Below are positions 1 through 9,538 of a stretch of 64,000 bases of DNA, in pieces (positions within the stretch are counted from its first letter, which is position 1; every line of letters begins with the position of its first letter). This stretch comes from Tepidimonas aquatica (lineage in GTDB: Bacteria; Pseudomonadota; Gammaproteobacteria; Burkholderiales; Burkholderiaceae_C). The stretch covers positions 23,562 through 87,561 of the forward strand of contig NZ_VJNA01000009.1 of the NCBI RefSeq assembly GCF_007556585.1, given 5' to 3'. The notes below the pieces were generated by a model that did no database searches, had not been told where the DNA came from, and worked only from the letters and a program-made list of their open reading frames with translations. The position numbers and the translations under genes were made by a program.

Positions 1-3000
1 GCCAGCCCGATGATCTGGGGCGAGCAGACCGACGTGCCCGAGAGCGCCGACTGGTACAACTCGACATTCCTGATCGCCTGGGGATCCAACGTGCCGCAGA
101 CGCGCACGCCGGACGCCCACTTCTTCACCGAGGTGCGCTACAAGGGCGCCAAGACGGTGGCGATCACGCCCGACTACGCCGAGATCTCCAAGCTTTGCGA
201 TTTGTGGCTGCATCCCAAGCAAGGCACGGACGCGGCGCTGGCGATGGCGATGGGCCACGTCATCCTGCGCGAATTCCACGTCGAGCGGCGCAGCACCTAT
301 TTCGACGACTATGTGCGCCGCTACACCGACCTGCCGCTGCTGGTGCTGCTGGAAGAGCACAGCCTGCCCGACGGACGCCGGGCCTTGGTGCCGGCGCGTT
401 ATTTGCGCGCCAGCGACTTCAACGGCAAGCTCGGCCAGGACAACAACCCCGAGTGGAAGACGGTCGCCTTCGACGAGGCGGACAAGGTCGTGCTGCCCAA
501 CGGATCGGTCGGCTTCCGGTGGGGGCCGGAGGGGCGCAGCGATCTGGGCAAGTGGAACCTGGAGAACAAGGAGGCCCTCCACGGCCGCGAGGTGCGCCTC
601 AAGCTCAGCGTGATGGAGGGCCAGGGGGCGCAATACGACGTGGGGCAGGTGGCATTCCCGTACTTCGGCGGGGTGCACAACCCGCACTTTGCCGCCAATC
701 CGCAGGACGGCGATGTGCTGCTGCGCACGGTGCCCTTGCGTCGCATCAAGCTCGGCAAGGCGGGCGAGGAGCGCCACGCCCTCGTCGCCACCGTGTTCGA
801 CCTGACGGCGGCGCATTACGGCGTGCCGCGCGGCCTGCCGGGCGACACGGGCGCCGCCTCGTACGACGACGACGCCCCCTACACCCCGGCGTGGCAGGAA
901 CGCATCACGGGTGTGCCGCGCGAGCAGGCCATTGCCGTGGCACGCCAGTTCGCCGACAACGCGGACAAAACGCACGGCAAGTCGATGGTGATCATCGGTG
1001 CGGCCATGAACCACTGGTACCACAGTGACATGAACTACCGCGGCATCATCAACATGCTGATGCTGTGCGGCTGCATCGGGCAAAGCGGGGGTGGCTGGGC
1101 GCATTATGTGGGGCAGGAGAAGCTGCGCCCGCAGTCGGGCTGGACGCCGCTGGCCTTCGCGCTGGACTGGGTGCGGCCACCGCGCCACCAGAACAGCACC
1201 AGCTTCTTTTATGTGCACACCGATCAGTGGCGCTACGAGCGCCTGGGGGTGGACGAGATTCTGTCGCCGCTGGCGGATCGCGAGCAGTGGAAGGGTTCGT
1301 TCATCGACTACAACGTGCGCTCGGCCCGCATGGGCTGGCTGCCTGCCAATCCGCAGCTGCAGACCAATCCGCTGCAGGTGGCCCGCGATGCGGCCGCTCA
1401 GGGAATGGATCCCAAGGACTACGTGGCGCAGGGGCTGCGCACCGGCAAGCTGCGCATGGCCTGGGAGGACCCGGATCACCCGGACAACTGGCCGCGCAAC
1501 CTGTTCGTCTGGCGCTCCAACCTACTCGGCTCCAGTGGAAAGGGGCACGAGTACTTCTTGAAGCATCTGCTGGGCACCACGCATGGTGTGCAAGGGGGCG
1601 AGCTGTCGGATCCCGCTGCACGCCCGCGGGAGGTCGTCTGGCGTGACCAGGCCCCGGAGGGCAAGCTGGATCTGTTGGTGACGCTGGACTTTCGCATGAG
1701 TACGACTTGTCTGTACTCGGACATCGTGCTGCCGACGGCGAGCTGGTACGAGAAGAACGACCTCAACACCAGCGATATGCACCCCTTCATCCATCCGTTG
1801 TCGGCGGCGGTCGATCCCGTTTGGGAGAGCCGCAGCGACTGGGAGATCTTCAAGGGATTTGCCAAGGCATTCAGCGAGGCTTCCCAGGGACACCTGGGGG
1901 TGGAGAAGGAGGTCGTTTTGCTGCCCCTGCTGCACGACACACCGGCGGAGCTGGCGCAGCCTTTCGATGTGCGCGACTGGAAGCGTGGCGAATGCGAGCT
2001 GGTGCCGGGCAAGACGGCCCCCCAGATCCAAGTCGTCGAGCGCGATTACCCCAACACCTACGCGCGCTTCACGGCCTTGGGCCCGCTGATGGACAAACTG
2101 GGCAACGGCGGCAAAGGCATGGCGTGGCCGACGCAGGAGGAGGTGCGCCAGCTTGCCGAACTCAACGGTGCCGTACAGGCCGACGGCCCGACCCAGGGCC
2201 GCCCGCGCATCGACACCGATATCGACGCTTGCGAGGTGGTGCTGCAACTGGCGCCCGAAACCAACGGCCATGTGGCGGTGAAGGCGTGGGAGGCGCTGTC
2301 CAGGGTGACCGGGCGCGACCACACCCACCTGGCGCTGCATCGGGAGGACGAGAAGATTCGGTTCCGCGACATCCAGGCGCAACCGCGCAAGATCATCAGC
2401 TCGCCGATCTGGTCTGGACTGGAGAGCGAGAAGGTCTCGTACAACGCCGGCTACACCAATGTGCATGAGCTGATCCCATGGCGCACCCTCTCCGGTCGCC
2501 AGCAGTTCTACCTCGACCACCCCTGGATGACGGCGTTTGGCGAAAACTTCAGCAGCTACCGTCCGCCGGTGGACATGAAGGCGGTAGACGAGCTGATGGC
2601 GCGCAAATCCAACGGCCATCCGGAGATCTTGCTCAACTTCATCACGCCGCACCAAAAGTGGGGCATTCACAGCACCTACAGCGACAACCTGTTGATGCTC
2701 ACCCTCAACCGCGGCGGGCCGGTCATCTGGTTGTCCGAGGACGATGCCCGCCGTGCGGGCATTGCCGACAACGATTGGGTGGAGCTGTTCAACGTCAACG
2801 GGGCCATCGCCGCGCGCGCCGTCGTCAGTCAGCGCGTCATGCCGGGCATGGTGATGATGTACCACGCGCAGGAAAAGATCATCAACACCCCGGGCTCCGA
2901 GATCACCGGCACCCGCGGTGGCATCCACAACTCGGTCACGCGCGTGGTGCTCAAGCCCACACACATGATCGGCGGCTACGCCCAGTTCAGCTACGGCTTC

Positions 3001-3108
3001 AACTACTACGGAACGATCGGCACCAACCGCGACGAGTTCGTCATCGTGCGCAAGATGCGCCGCATCGACTGGCTCGACGGTGAGCGTCGCGACGCCGTGC
3101 AGGCCTGA
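1..3108 (+). CDS. narG: Respiratory nitrate reductase alpha subunit, 5'-truncated by window edge
   Basis: This is the molybdenum bis-MGD catalytic subunit of the membrane-bound quinol:nitrate reductase NarGHI, which reduces nitrate to nitrite on the cytoplasmic side. About 1035 residues are visible against roughly 1250 in Escherichia coli NarG, and similarity is near-continuous to the stop (for example WGEQTDVPESADWYN, then PTHMIGGYAQ and RDEFVIVRKM near the C-terminus). The missing N-terminus holds the FS0 [4Fe-4S] ligands and the Asp that coordinates Mo, which should lie about a dozen residues before the edge. The reading frame is open from base 1. narH follows after 39 bp, so this is the start of a narGHJI operon whose promoter and any narK lie outside the window. 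Confidence 0.97.
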   Translation, partial: ASPMIWGEQTDVPESADWYNSTFLIAWGSNVPQTRTPDAHFFTEVRYKGAKTVAITPDYAEISKLCDLWLHPKQGTDAALAMAMGHVILREFHVERRSTYFDDYVRRYTDLPLLVLLEEHSLPDGRRALVPARYLRASDFNGKLGQDNNPEWKTVAFDEADKVVLPNGSVGFRWGPEGRSDLGKWNLENKEALHGREVRLKLSVMEGQGAQYDVGQVAFPYFGGVHNPHFAANPQDGDVLLRTVPLRRIKLGKAGEERHALVATVFDLTAAHYGVPRGLPGDTGAASYDDDAPYTPAWQERITGVPREQAIAVARQFADNADKTHGKSMVIIGAAMNHWYHSDMNYRGIINMLMLCGCIGQSGGGWAHYVGQEKLRPQSGWTPLAFALDWVRPPRHQNSTSFFYVHTDQWRYERLGVDEILSPLADREQWKGSFIDYNVRSARMGWLPANPQLQTNPLQVARDAAAQGMDPKDYVAQGLRTGKLRMAWEDPDHPDNWPRNLFVWRSNLLGSSGKGHEYFLKHLLGTTHGVQGGELSDPAARPREVVWRDQAPEGKLDLLVTLDFRMSTTCLYSDIVLPTASWYEKNDLNTSDMHPFIHPLSAAVDPVWESRSDWEIFKGFAKAFSEASQGHLGVEKEVVLLPLLHDTPAELAQPFDVRDWKRGECELVPGKTAPQIQVVERDYPNTYARFTALGPLMDKLGNGGKGMAWPTQEEVRQLAELNGAVQADGPTQGRPRIDTDIDACEVVLQLAPETNGHVAVKAWEALSRVTGRDHTHLALHREDEKIRFRDIQAQPRKIISSPIWSGLESEKVSYNAGYTNVHELIPWRTLSGRQQFYLDHPWMTAFGENFSSYRPPVDMKAVDELMARKSNGHPEILLNFITPHQKWGIHSTYSDNLLMLTLNRGGPVIWLSEDDARRAGIADNDWVELFNVNGAIAARAVVSQRVMPGMVMMYHAQEKIINTPGSEITGTRGGIHNSVTRVVLKPTHMIGGYAQFSYGFNYYGTIGTNRDEFVIVRKMRRIDWLDGERRDAVQA

Positions 3109-3147
3109 AGCGCCATTCCCGCGCAACGAACCCAGGAGAGAACCACC

Positions 3148-4680
3148 ATGAAAGTGCGCGCCCAGATCGCAATGGTGCTCAACCTCGACAAGTGCATTGG
3201 CTGCCACACCTGTTCGGTGACGTGCAAGAACGTGTGGACCAACCGTCCCGGGATGGAATATGCCTGGTTCAACAACGTCGAGAACAAGCCCGGCATCGGT
3301 TATCCCAAGGAATGGGAGAACCAGGACCGCTGGAACGGGGGCTGGAAGCGCCGTTCCGATGGCGCACTCGTGCCGCGCCAGGGCGGCAAATGGTCGCTGT
3401 TGATGAAGATCTTCAGCAACCCCAACCTGCCGCAGATCGACGACTACTACGAGCCGTTCACCTTCGACTACGAGCATCTGCACCATGCACCGTCGTCGAA
3501 GGCGGCACCCACCGCGCGCCCGCGCAGCCTGATCACCGGCCAGCGCATGGACAAGATCGAGTGGGGGCCGAACTGGGAGGAAATCCTCGGTGGCGAGTTT
3601 GCCAAACGCAGCAAGGACGCCAATCTGAGCGGTTTCGATCAGGTGCAGAAGGACATGCTCGGCCAATTCGAGAACACGTTCCTGATGTACCTGCCGCGGC
3701 TGTGCGAGCACTGCCTCAACCCGGCTTGCGTGGCGTCGTGTCCCTCCGGCTCGATCTACAAGCGCGAGGAGGACGGCATCGTTCTGATCGATCAGGACAA
3801 GTGTCGCGGCTGGCGGATGTGCGTCTCGGGCTGTCCGTACAAAAAGATCTACTACAACTGGCAAAGCGGCAAGGCCGAGAAATGCGTCTTTTGTTATCCC
3901 CGCATCGAGGCCGGGGAGCCCACCGTGTGTTCGGAGACGTGCGTCGGCCGCATCCGCTACCTGGGGGTGATGCTGTACGACGCCGACAGCATCGCCGAGG
4001 CCGCCAGCGTCGAGAACGAGCGCGATCTGTACCGGGCGCAGCTTGACATCTTTCTGGACCCGAACGACCCGAAGGTGATCGCGCAGGCGCGGGCCGATGG
4101 TGTGCCCGAGGCGTGGCTGGAGGCGGCGCGCCGCAGCCCGGTCTACAAGATGGCGATCGATTGGAAGGTCGCCCTGCCCCTGCACCCCGAGTACCGCACA
4201 CTGCCGATGGTGTGGTACGTGCCGCCGCTGTCACCGATCTCGGCCGCGGCCAATGCCGGGCATATCGGGGCCCATGGCGAGCTGCCGGACGTCGAGCAGC
4301 TGCGCATCCCCGTACAGTACCTGGCCAATTTGCTGACGGCGGGCGATACACGTCCCGTGGTGCTGGCGCTGCGGCGCATGCTGGCCATGCGGGCTTACCA
4401 GCGGGCCAAGCACGTCGAGGGGGTGGAAAACCGCCTCGTGCTGACCGAGGCGGATCTGACCCCCGTCCAGGTGGAGGAGATGTACCGCATCATGGCCATC
4501 GCCAACTACGAGGACCGCTTCGTCATCCCCACCACCCACCGCGAATACGCCGAGGACGCCTTCGACCTGAGAGGCAGCTGTGGCTTTTCGTTTGGCAACG
4601 GCTGCTCCGAGGGGCAGACCGAGACCAGTCTGTTCGGTGGTCAGCGCAAACGCACCATCCCCATCAAGGTCGAGGCCTGA
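3148..4680 (+). CDS. narH: Respiratory nitrate reductase beta (iron-sulfur) subunit
   Basis: The 510-residue electron-transfer subunit carries electrons from the NarI haems to NarG through one [3Fe-4S] and three [4Fe-4S] clusters. Cysteine groups are visible in order: CIGCHTCSVTCKNVW near residue 16, CEHCLNPACVASCP near residue 189, CRGWRMCVSGCPYKK near residue 226, and KCVFCYPRIEAGEPTVC near residue 250. The Trp in CRGW replaces a ligand Cys, as expected for the [3Fe-4S] site of NarH. An AGGAGAG ribosome site precedes the ATG. Length and motifs match E. coli NarH closely. narJ starts 27 bp downstream. Confidence 0.98.
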   Translation: MKVRAQIAMVLNLDKCIGCHTCSVTCKNVWTNRPGMEYAWFNNVENKPGIGYPKEWENQDRWNGGWKRRSDGALVPRQGGKWSLLMKIFSNPNLPQIDDYYEPFTFDYEHLHHAPSSKAAPTARPRSLITGQRMDKIEWGPNWEEILGGEFAKRSKDANLSGFDQVQKDMLGQFENTFLMYLPRLCEHCLNPACVASCPSGSIYKREEDGIVLIDQDKCRGWRMCVSGCPYKKIYYNWQSGKAEKCVFCYPRIEAGEPTVCSETCVGRIRYLGVMLYDADSIAEAASVENERDLYRAQLDIFLDPNDPKVIAQARADGVPEAWLEAARRSPVYKMAIDWKVALPLHPEYRTLPMVWYVPPLSPISAAANAGHIGAHGELPDVEQLRIPVQYLANLLTAGDTRPVVLALRRMLAMRAYQRAKHVEGVENRLVLTEADLTPVQVEEMYRIMAIANYEDRFVIPTTHREYAEDAFDLRGSCGFSFGNGCSEGQTETSLFGGQRKRTIPIKVEA

Positions 4681-4707
4681 GCCCGCCCCCCACGGAGTGA
4701 GACGACC

Positions 4708-5385
4708 ATGAAAACCCCACGACTGACCTATACCCTGCGTGCGCTGGCCTTCTTGTTGCGCTATCCCGATCAGGAGACCCGTGCTCTTGCGCCCCAAGCC
4801 GTGCAAGCCCTCGCCGCAGAGGGCGTCGTGCCCACCGAGCGGTTGCGGCGCCTGCGGGCCTGGGTGGACGCATGGCTGCACAGGGACGGCTACGAAGTCG
4901 AGGCGGAGTACGTCGAGACTTTCGATCGCGGGCGCAGCACGTCGCTGCATCTGTTCGAGCATGTGCATGGCGACTCGCGCGAGCGGGGGCCGGCCATGAT
5001 CGATCTGTTGCAGACCTACGAGGCGGCCGGTCTGCGCCTGCACAGCCACGAGTTGCCGGACCATTTGCCCGTGTTGCTGGAGTTTGCCTCGACGCAGCCA
5101 GCCGACGTCGCCCGTGGCCTGGTCGGCGAGGTGGCGCACATCGTCAATGCCCTGATCGGCGCTCTGCAACGCCGGCGCAGCGCCTATGCGGACGTGTTGA
5201 TCGCGGTGCTGGAAGCGTGTGGCCAGCGGGTCGAGCCCGCCGAGCCGGATGATGAGCCGGCGTTGGATGCGAGTTGGTCCGAACCCCAGGCTTTTGGCGG
5301 TTGTCCCAGCTCGGCCGCGTCGGGCAGCGAGCGGCCGATTCGATTCGTTCGCCGTCGATCCGAGGCGACGGCGTCCGTCGTGTGA
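4708..5385 (+). CDS. narJ: Nitrate reductase assembly chaperone (delta)
   Basis: NarJ belongs to the TorD/DmsD/NarJ family of cytoplasmic chaperones. It holds apo-NarGH until the molybdenum cofactor is inserted and the complex docks on NarI, and it is not part of the finished enzyme. The 225-residue product is all-helical in character and contains the family signature region YVETFDRGRSTSLHLFEH near residues 70-87. The last 50 or so residues are Pro-, Ser- and Arg-rich and poorly conserved, as is common. It lies between narH and narI, in the canonical narGHJI order. Confidence 0.95.
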   Translation: MKTPRLTYTLRALAFLLRYPDQETRALAPQAVQALAAEGVVPTERLRRLRAWVDAWLHRDGYEVEAEYVETFDRGRSTSLHLFEHVHGDSRERGPAMIDLLQTYEAAGLRLHSHELPDHLPVLLEFASTQPADVARGLVGEVAHIVNALIGALQRRRSAYADVLIAVLEACGQRVEPAEPDDEPALDASWSEPQAFGGCPSSAASGSERPIRFVRRRSEATASVV

Positions 5386-5406
5386 TGTCTTTCAGCGGAG
5401 CAGGCC

Positions 5407-6111
5407 ATGAACGCGCTCAATGCCTTTTTCTTCAGCGTCTATCCCTACATCTGTCTGACCGTTTTTCTGCTTGGCAGTCTGCTGCGCTTCGATCGCGACC
5501 AGTACACCTGGAAGAGCGATTCCTCGCAGTTGCTGCGCGCCGGGCAATTGCGCTGGGGCAGCAACCTCTTCCATGCCGGCATCTTGTTCCTGTTCTTCGG
5601 GCACACGGTGGGCATGCTGACTCCGCACTTCGTCTACGAGCCGTTCATGAGCGCGGGCACGAAGCAGGTGCTGGCCATGGTGTCGGGTGGGCTCTTTGGG
5701 GTGTTGGGGTTCGTGGGGGTATCGCTGCTGCTGCACCGTCGGTTGACCGATCCCCGTATCCGCGCCACCTCGCGCACCAGCGACATCGTGTTGTTGTGGT
5801 TGTTGTGGGCGCAGTTTGCCCTCGGTCTGGCAACCATCCCCTTCTCGGCCCAGCATCTGGACGGCAGCGTGATGTTGATGCTGGACGAGTGGGCGCAGCG
5901 CATCGTGACTTTCCGTTCCGGCACGGCCGAGCTGGTGGCCGACGTCGGATGGGTATTCAAGGTCCACATGGTTCTGGGCATGACGATCTTTCTGATCTTC
6001 CCGTTCACGCGGTTGGTGCATGTGTGGAGCGGGTTCGCCTCAGTGGCGTACCTGTGGCGCCCGTACCAGATCGTGCGCAGCCGGCGGCTGGGCACCCACG
6101 GAGGGCGGTGA
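5407..6111 (+). CDS. narI: Respiratory nitrate reductase gamma subunit, cytochrome b
   Basis: NarI is the dihaem b membrane anchor that oxidises quinol and passes electrons to NarH. The 234-residue product has five predicted membrane helices. His56 and His66 (in [11 protein letters not shown]) fall at the same numbers as the haem ligands of E. coli NarI, and two further His occur in the C-terminal helices (FKVHMVLG and TRLVHVW). A GGAG site lies just before the ATG. The stop is only 1 bp from the next start, so narI and the isomerase gene are probably translationally coupled. Confidence 0.97.
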   Translation: MNALNAFFFSVYPYICLTVFLLGSLLRFDRDQYTWKSDSSQLLRAGQLRWGSNLFHAGILFLFFGHTVGMLTPHFVYEPFMSAGTKQVLAMVSGGLFGVLGFVGVSLLLHRRLTDPRIRATSRTSDIVLLWLLWAQFALGLATIPFSAQHLDGSVMLMLDEWAQRIVTFRSGTAELVADVGWVFKVHMVLGMTIFLIFPFTRLVHVWSGFASVAYLWRPYQIVRSRRLGTHGGR

Positions 6112-6112
6112 C

Positions 6113-6934
6113 ATGCAGGCGCGCCTGATCTCCTCCTCCCCGTCAACCGGGGCCGAAGCCGGGCCCGGCGGGGCCAGCATCAATGGCGTCGCCCTGCACG
6201 GGCCGCACGAGACCCTGACGCCGGAAGAACTGCGCGAGCGTGCCTGGGGCGAGTTGCTGCGGCAGCGCGCCGTCGCTGCCGGACTGCTGCCGGCACGCCT
6301 GGTTGCCGTTGCTCCGGAGCTCGAGGCACAGGAGCACGCCGCCATCGACGCCCTGCTCGCGCGCGAGCTGCAGACGCCAGAGCCCGACGAGGCGGCCTGC
6401 CGCCGCCATTACGAGGCCAACCGTCGCCGCTTCGTCGAGGGACAGGCGTTGCATGTGCGGCACATCCTGTTTGCGGTCACCCCTCGGGTGGATGTGCATG
6501 CGCTCACCCGCCGCGCCGAGCAGGCGCTGCTCGAGCTCTTGCGTCCCGATGCGCCGCCCGGGCGTTTCGAGCAGATGGCGGCCGAACTGTCCAATTGCCC
6601 CAGCGGCGCGCAGGGGGGCGATCTGGGCTGGATCGGGCCGGCCGACTGTGCTCCCGAACTGGCCAATGAACTGTTCTATCAGCAGGACTCCTCTCTGGCC
6701 CTGGGGGTGCATCCGCGTCTGGTGCGCACCCGCTTTGGCTTGCACATCGTGCGTGTCATGGGGCGCCGGCCAGGCAAGCGCATTCCTTTCGAGGAGGCGC
6801 GCCCGCGCATCGAACGCGACCTGTCACTGCGCGCCCGTGCGGTGGCGCTGCGACACTATCTGCACCGGCTGGCCGCGGACGCCCGTGTCTGTGGGGTCGA
6901 TCTGGGTGCTTCTGACGGGCCGCTGCTGCAGTGA
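6113..6934 (+). CDS. Parvulin-type peptidyl-prolyl isomerase in nar operon
   Basis: The 273-residue protein has a C-terminal PpiC/rotamase domain. VRHILFAV, the GGDLGWIG-type core and a TRFGLHIVRV strand are the hallmarks of parvulins such as SurA, PrsA and NifM. The first 100 or so residues are a helical arm. No clear signal peptide is seen, so a cytoplasmic role like that of NifM (maturation of a metalloenzyme) is more likely than periplasmic folding; that is inference. The ATG at 6113 follows the narI stop by 1 bp. Isomerases of this kind recur behind narI in betaproteobacteria, suggesting help with Nar assembly. Longer in-frame starts would overlap narI. Confidence 0.88.
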   Translation: MQARLISSSPSTGAEAGPGGASINGVALHGPHETLTPEELRERAWGELLRQRAVAAGLLPARLVAVAPELEAQEHAAIDALLARELQTPEPDEAACRRHYEANRRRFVEGQALHVRHILFAVTPRVDVHALTRRAEQALLELLRPDAPPGRFEQMAAELSNCPSGAQGGDLGWIGPADCAPELANELFYQQDSSLALGVHPRLVRTRFGLHIVRVMGRRPGKRIPFEEARPRIERDLSLRARAVALRHYLHRLAADARVCGVDLGASDGPLLQ

Positions 6935-6947
6935 ACAGGGGTGCTGG

Positions 6948-8213
6948 ATGAATTCCCACCTCACCCCCAACCCGATGCCCGACGTGGTGCCGCAGACCGG
7001 CCCGATCGGGATGCCACCACAGAGCCGCCGCTGGCTGGCCGACAGTGGCCTGAGGCCGCTGAACTTGGGCGGCCGCACCTTGCTGCCCGTTGTGCAGGGG
7101 GGCATGGGCGTGGGGGTGTCGGCTGGAGGCTTGGCCGGCACCGTCGCTGCGGCCGGCGCCGTGGGAACCATTTCCTCCGTCGACCTGCGCCGACTGCATC
7201 CGGACCTCATGGCGCAAACCAGCCACCTGGACCACAAGGCCCCGGACGTGCGCGCCCGCATCGATGCCGCCAATCTGGAGGCATTGGACCGCGAGATCCG
7301 CCGCGCCCGTCGCCTGGCCGCAGGGCATGGCGTGATCGCGGTCAACGTGATGCGCGCCTTGTCGGCCTACGCGGACTACGTCCGGCAGGCCCTGGCCAGC
7401 GGGGCCGATGCGATCGTGGTGGGGGCAGGGCTGCCGCTGGACCTGCCCGAGCTGGCGCAGGACCACCCGCGGGTGGCGCTGATTCCCATTCTGTCCGATG
7501 CACGTGGGGTGCAGGTGGTGGTGCGGCGCTGGATGAAACGCGGGCGTCTGCCCGACGCCATCGTCCTGGAGCATCCCCGACTGGCCGGCGGACATCTCGG
7601 GGCGGCCCGGGTGGCCGATCTGACCGATCGGCGTTTCGATTTCGACGTCGCGATACCAGAGGTGTTGGCATTCCTGGCGCGCGAAGGCATCGAGCGAGAC
7701 ATACCGATCATCGCTGCGGGTGGCATCTCCACCCACGACGATGTCCGGCGCCTGCAAGGACTGGGGGCGGCAGCCGTCCAACTCGGCACCGCCTTTGCGG
7801 TCACGGCCGAATCCGATGCGGCCGAAGCGTTCAAGCGGGTGTTGGTGAGCGCTCGACCCGAGGACGTGGTGGAGTTCACCAGCGTCGCCGGCCTGCCGGC
7901 CCGTGCCGTGCGGACACCGTGGCTGGAAAAATACCTGCGCCTGGAGCCGCGGATGCAGGCCATGGCCCACCCCAAACGCCGCTGCAACATGGGTTTTGAC
8001 TGCTTGGCGCGGTGTGGGTTGCGCGATGGCGTACCCGAGATGGGGCAGTTCTGCATCGACCAGCAGCTGGGCCATGCGTTACAGGGTGACGTGGCGCGCG
8101 GACTGTTTTTTCGCGGGGCCGGGCGGCTGCCGTTTGGGGAGGCGATTCGCCCCGTGCGCGATCTGTTGCGCTGGCTGCTCGGCCAGCCAGTGGCGGATGC
8201 GGCGGCTGGCTGA
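6948..8213 (+). CDS. Nitronate monooxygenase / 2-nitropropane dioxygenase-like flavoprotein
   Basis: The 421-residue protein is an FMN TIM-barrel of the nitronate monooxygenase family, which oxidises alkyl nitronates. Visible motifs are PVVQGGMGVGVS near the N-terminus, GADAIVVGAGLPLD, LEHPRLAGGHLG and IPIIAAGGIST followed by VQLGTAF (phosphate binding). After the barrel it has a Cys-rich tail (CNMGFDCLARCG, then FCIDQQLG) that classical enzymes lack. The gene starts 13 bp after the isomerase stop and precedes nnrS, so it is part of the nar transcript. The true substrate is unknown; detoxification of organic nitro by-products is a reasonable guess. Confidence 0.85.
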   Translation: MNSHLTPNPMPDVVPQTGPIGMPPQSRRWLADSGLRPLNLGGRTLLPVVQGGMGVGVSAGGLAGTVAAAGAVGTISSVDLRRLHPDLMAQTSHLDHKAPDVRARIDAANLEALDREIRRARRLAAGHGVIAVNVMRALSAYADYVRQALASGADAIVVGAGLPLDLPELAQDHPRVALIPILSDARGVQVVVRRWMKRGRLPDAIVLEHPRLAGGHLGAARVADLTDRRFDFDVAIPEVLAFLAREGIERDIPIIAAGGISTHDDVRRLQGLGAAAVQLGTAFAVTAESDAAEAFKRVLVSARPEDVVEFTSVAGLPARAVRTPWLEKYLRLEPRMQAMAHPKRRCNMGFDCLARCGLRDGVPEMGQFCIDQQLGHALQGDVARGLFFRGAGRLPFGEAIRPVRDLLRWLLGQPVADAAAG

Positions 8214-8222
8214 GGAGGCACC

Positions 8223-9506
8223 GTGCCCGCCCGCATCTCCCCGTTTCCACCGGCCGCACCGCACGATGACCGTTGGCATTGGCGCACGCTGTGGCAGGCA
8301 CCGCACCGACTGGGGTTTGCGGCGGCGATGGCAGTCTTGCTCGTTGCGTCGCTGTGGTGGGGTTGGATGCTGCTGTTGCGCGTGTGGCCATTGGGGTTGC
8401 CATCGTTGCGGCTCGCTCCCATTCTGGTGCACGGGGTGGTGATGACGCTGGGTTTCATCCCGCTGTTCGTGGCTGGTTTCCAATTTACCGCCGGGCCCAA
8501 ATGGCTGGCGGTGGCTGCGCCACCCGCGCAGGCACTGCTGCCGCCGGTGGTGCTGCAGCTGGCTGGCTGGCTGGCATGGTTGTTTGGTGGGCACTGGGGC
8601 ATGGGGTGGGCCGTGCCTGGGCTGGCACTGGCCGCGACCGGGCAGGCGTGGGTGGCGGCGCGCTTCACGGTTTTGCTGCGATGCAGCCGGGTGGAGGACC
8701 GCTGGCATGCCGCCATCATTGCGGTGGCTGCGTGGATGGGGGTGGTCCATCTGGTCGCGTTGGCACTCGCCCTGATGGGCGAAGCGATTCCTCTGGCCCT
8801 GGTGGTGGTGCGCTCGGCGGTCTGGCTGTACGTGATCCCCGTGTTCGTCGCGGCGTTGCATCGATTGGTTCCGTTTTTTACCTCCAGCGCCTTGCCGATG
8901 GTCGAGGTCTGGCGTCCATGGTGGGTGCTGATCGTGCTGTTGGCGGCCGCGGTGGCGGAGGCGACTTTCGAGTGGGGCGGCTGGCTGCAGGGGCAGGGGC
9001 CCTCGCGGGGGTGGATGCTCAGCCGCGGTCTGTTCGAACTGGTGGTGGGCAGCATCGTGTTGTGGCTGGCCCTCGTGTGGGGGCTGGTCCAGGCGTTGAG
9101 CATTCGGTTGCTCGCCATGCTGCATCTGGGGGTGCTGTGGCTGGGGCTGGCTTATTGCCTGTTGGGCGCCGCCCAGTTGCTGGGCCTGCGGCAGGGGGTG
9201 CCATTGCTCGGCCTGGGGGCTTGGCATGCGCTGACGATGGGCTTTGTGGGGTCGATCCTGTACGCCATGGTCACGCGCGTCTCCTGTGGCCACGGGGGGC
9301 GCAAGCTGTTGGCCGATGACGCGACTTGGTGGGGCTTCTGGGCGCTGCAGCTGGCGGTCGTGCTGCGTGTCGGCAGTGCCGCGTGGCCCAACGAATCCTT
9401 GGGCCTGCTGTTGGCGATGCTGGTGTGGTTGGGCGCGCTCGGGCCATGGGGCGTGCGACTGCTGTCGTGGTATGGCCGGCCGCGACCCGATGGCCGTCCG
9501 GGCTGA
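8223..9506 (+). CDS. nnrS: NnrS family membrane protein
   Basis: The 427-residue, roughly 12-helix membrane protein matches NnrS, a haem- and copper-containing protein that lessens nitrosative stress and is usually controlled by NO-responsive regulators. Visible family features include the early HGVVMTLGFIPLFVAGF segment, the central LHRLVPFF and the late LGAWHALTMGFVGSI followed by MVTRVSCGHGG. It starts with GTG 9 bp after the preceding stop. Its place at the end of the nar gene run suggests it limits damage by NO formed during nitrate and nitrite reduction. Confidence 0.92.
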   Translation: MPARISPFPPAAPHDDRWHWRTLWQAPHRLGFAAAMAVLLVASLWWGWMLLLRVWPLGLPSLRLAPILVHGVVMTLGFIPLFVAGFQFTAGPKWLAVAAPPAQALLPPVVLQLAGWLAWLFGGHWGMGWAVPGLALAATGQAWVAARFTVLLRCSRVEDRWHAAIIAVAAWMGVVHLVALALALMGEAIPLALVVVRSAVWLYVIPVFVAALHRLVPFFTSSALPMVEVWRPWWVLIVLLAAAVAEATFEWGGWLQGQGPSRGWMLSRGLFELVVGSIVLWLALVWGLVQALSIRLLAMLHLGVLWLGLAYCLLGAAQLLGLRQGVPLLGLGAWHALTMGFVGSILYAMVTRVSCGHGGRKLLADDATWWGFWALQLAVVLRVGSAAWPNESLGLLLAMLVWLGALGPWGVRLLSWYGRPRPDGRPG

Positions 9507-9538
9507 CACCCCGATGGATGAACAGGATGGGGTGAACC

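Noticed and set aside
1522..4185. 887-codon open frame on the minus strand across narG-narH
   Set aside because: It is antisense to strongly conserved nar genes, is low-complexity His/Arg/Gly-rich in character and matches no family; such frames are common in GC-rich DNA.
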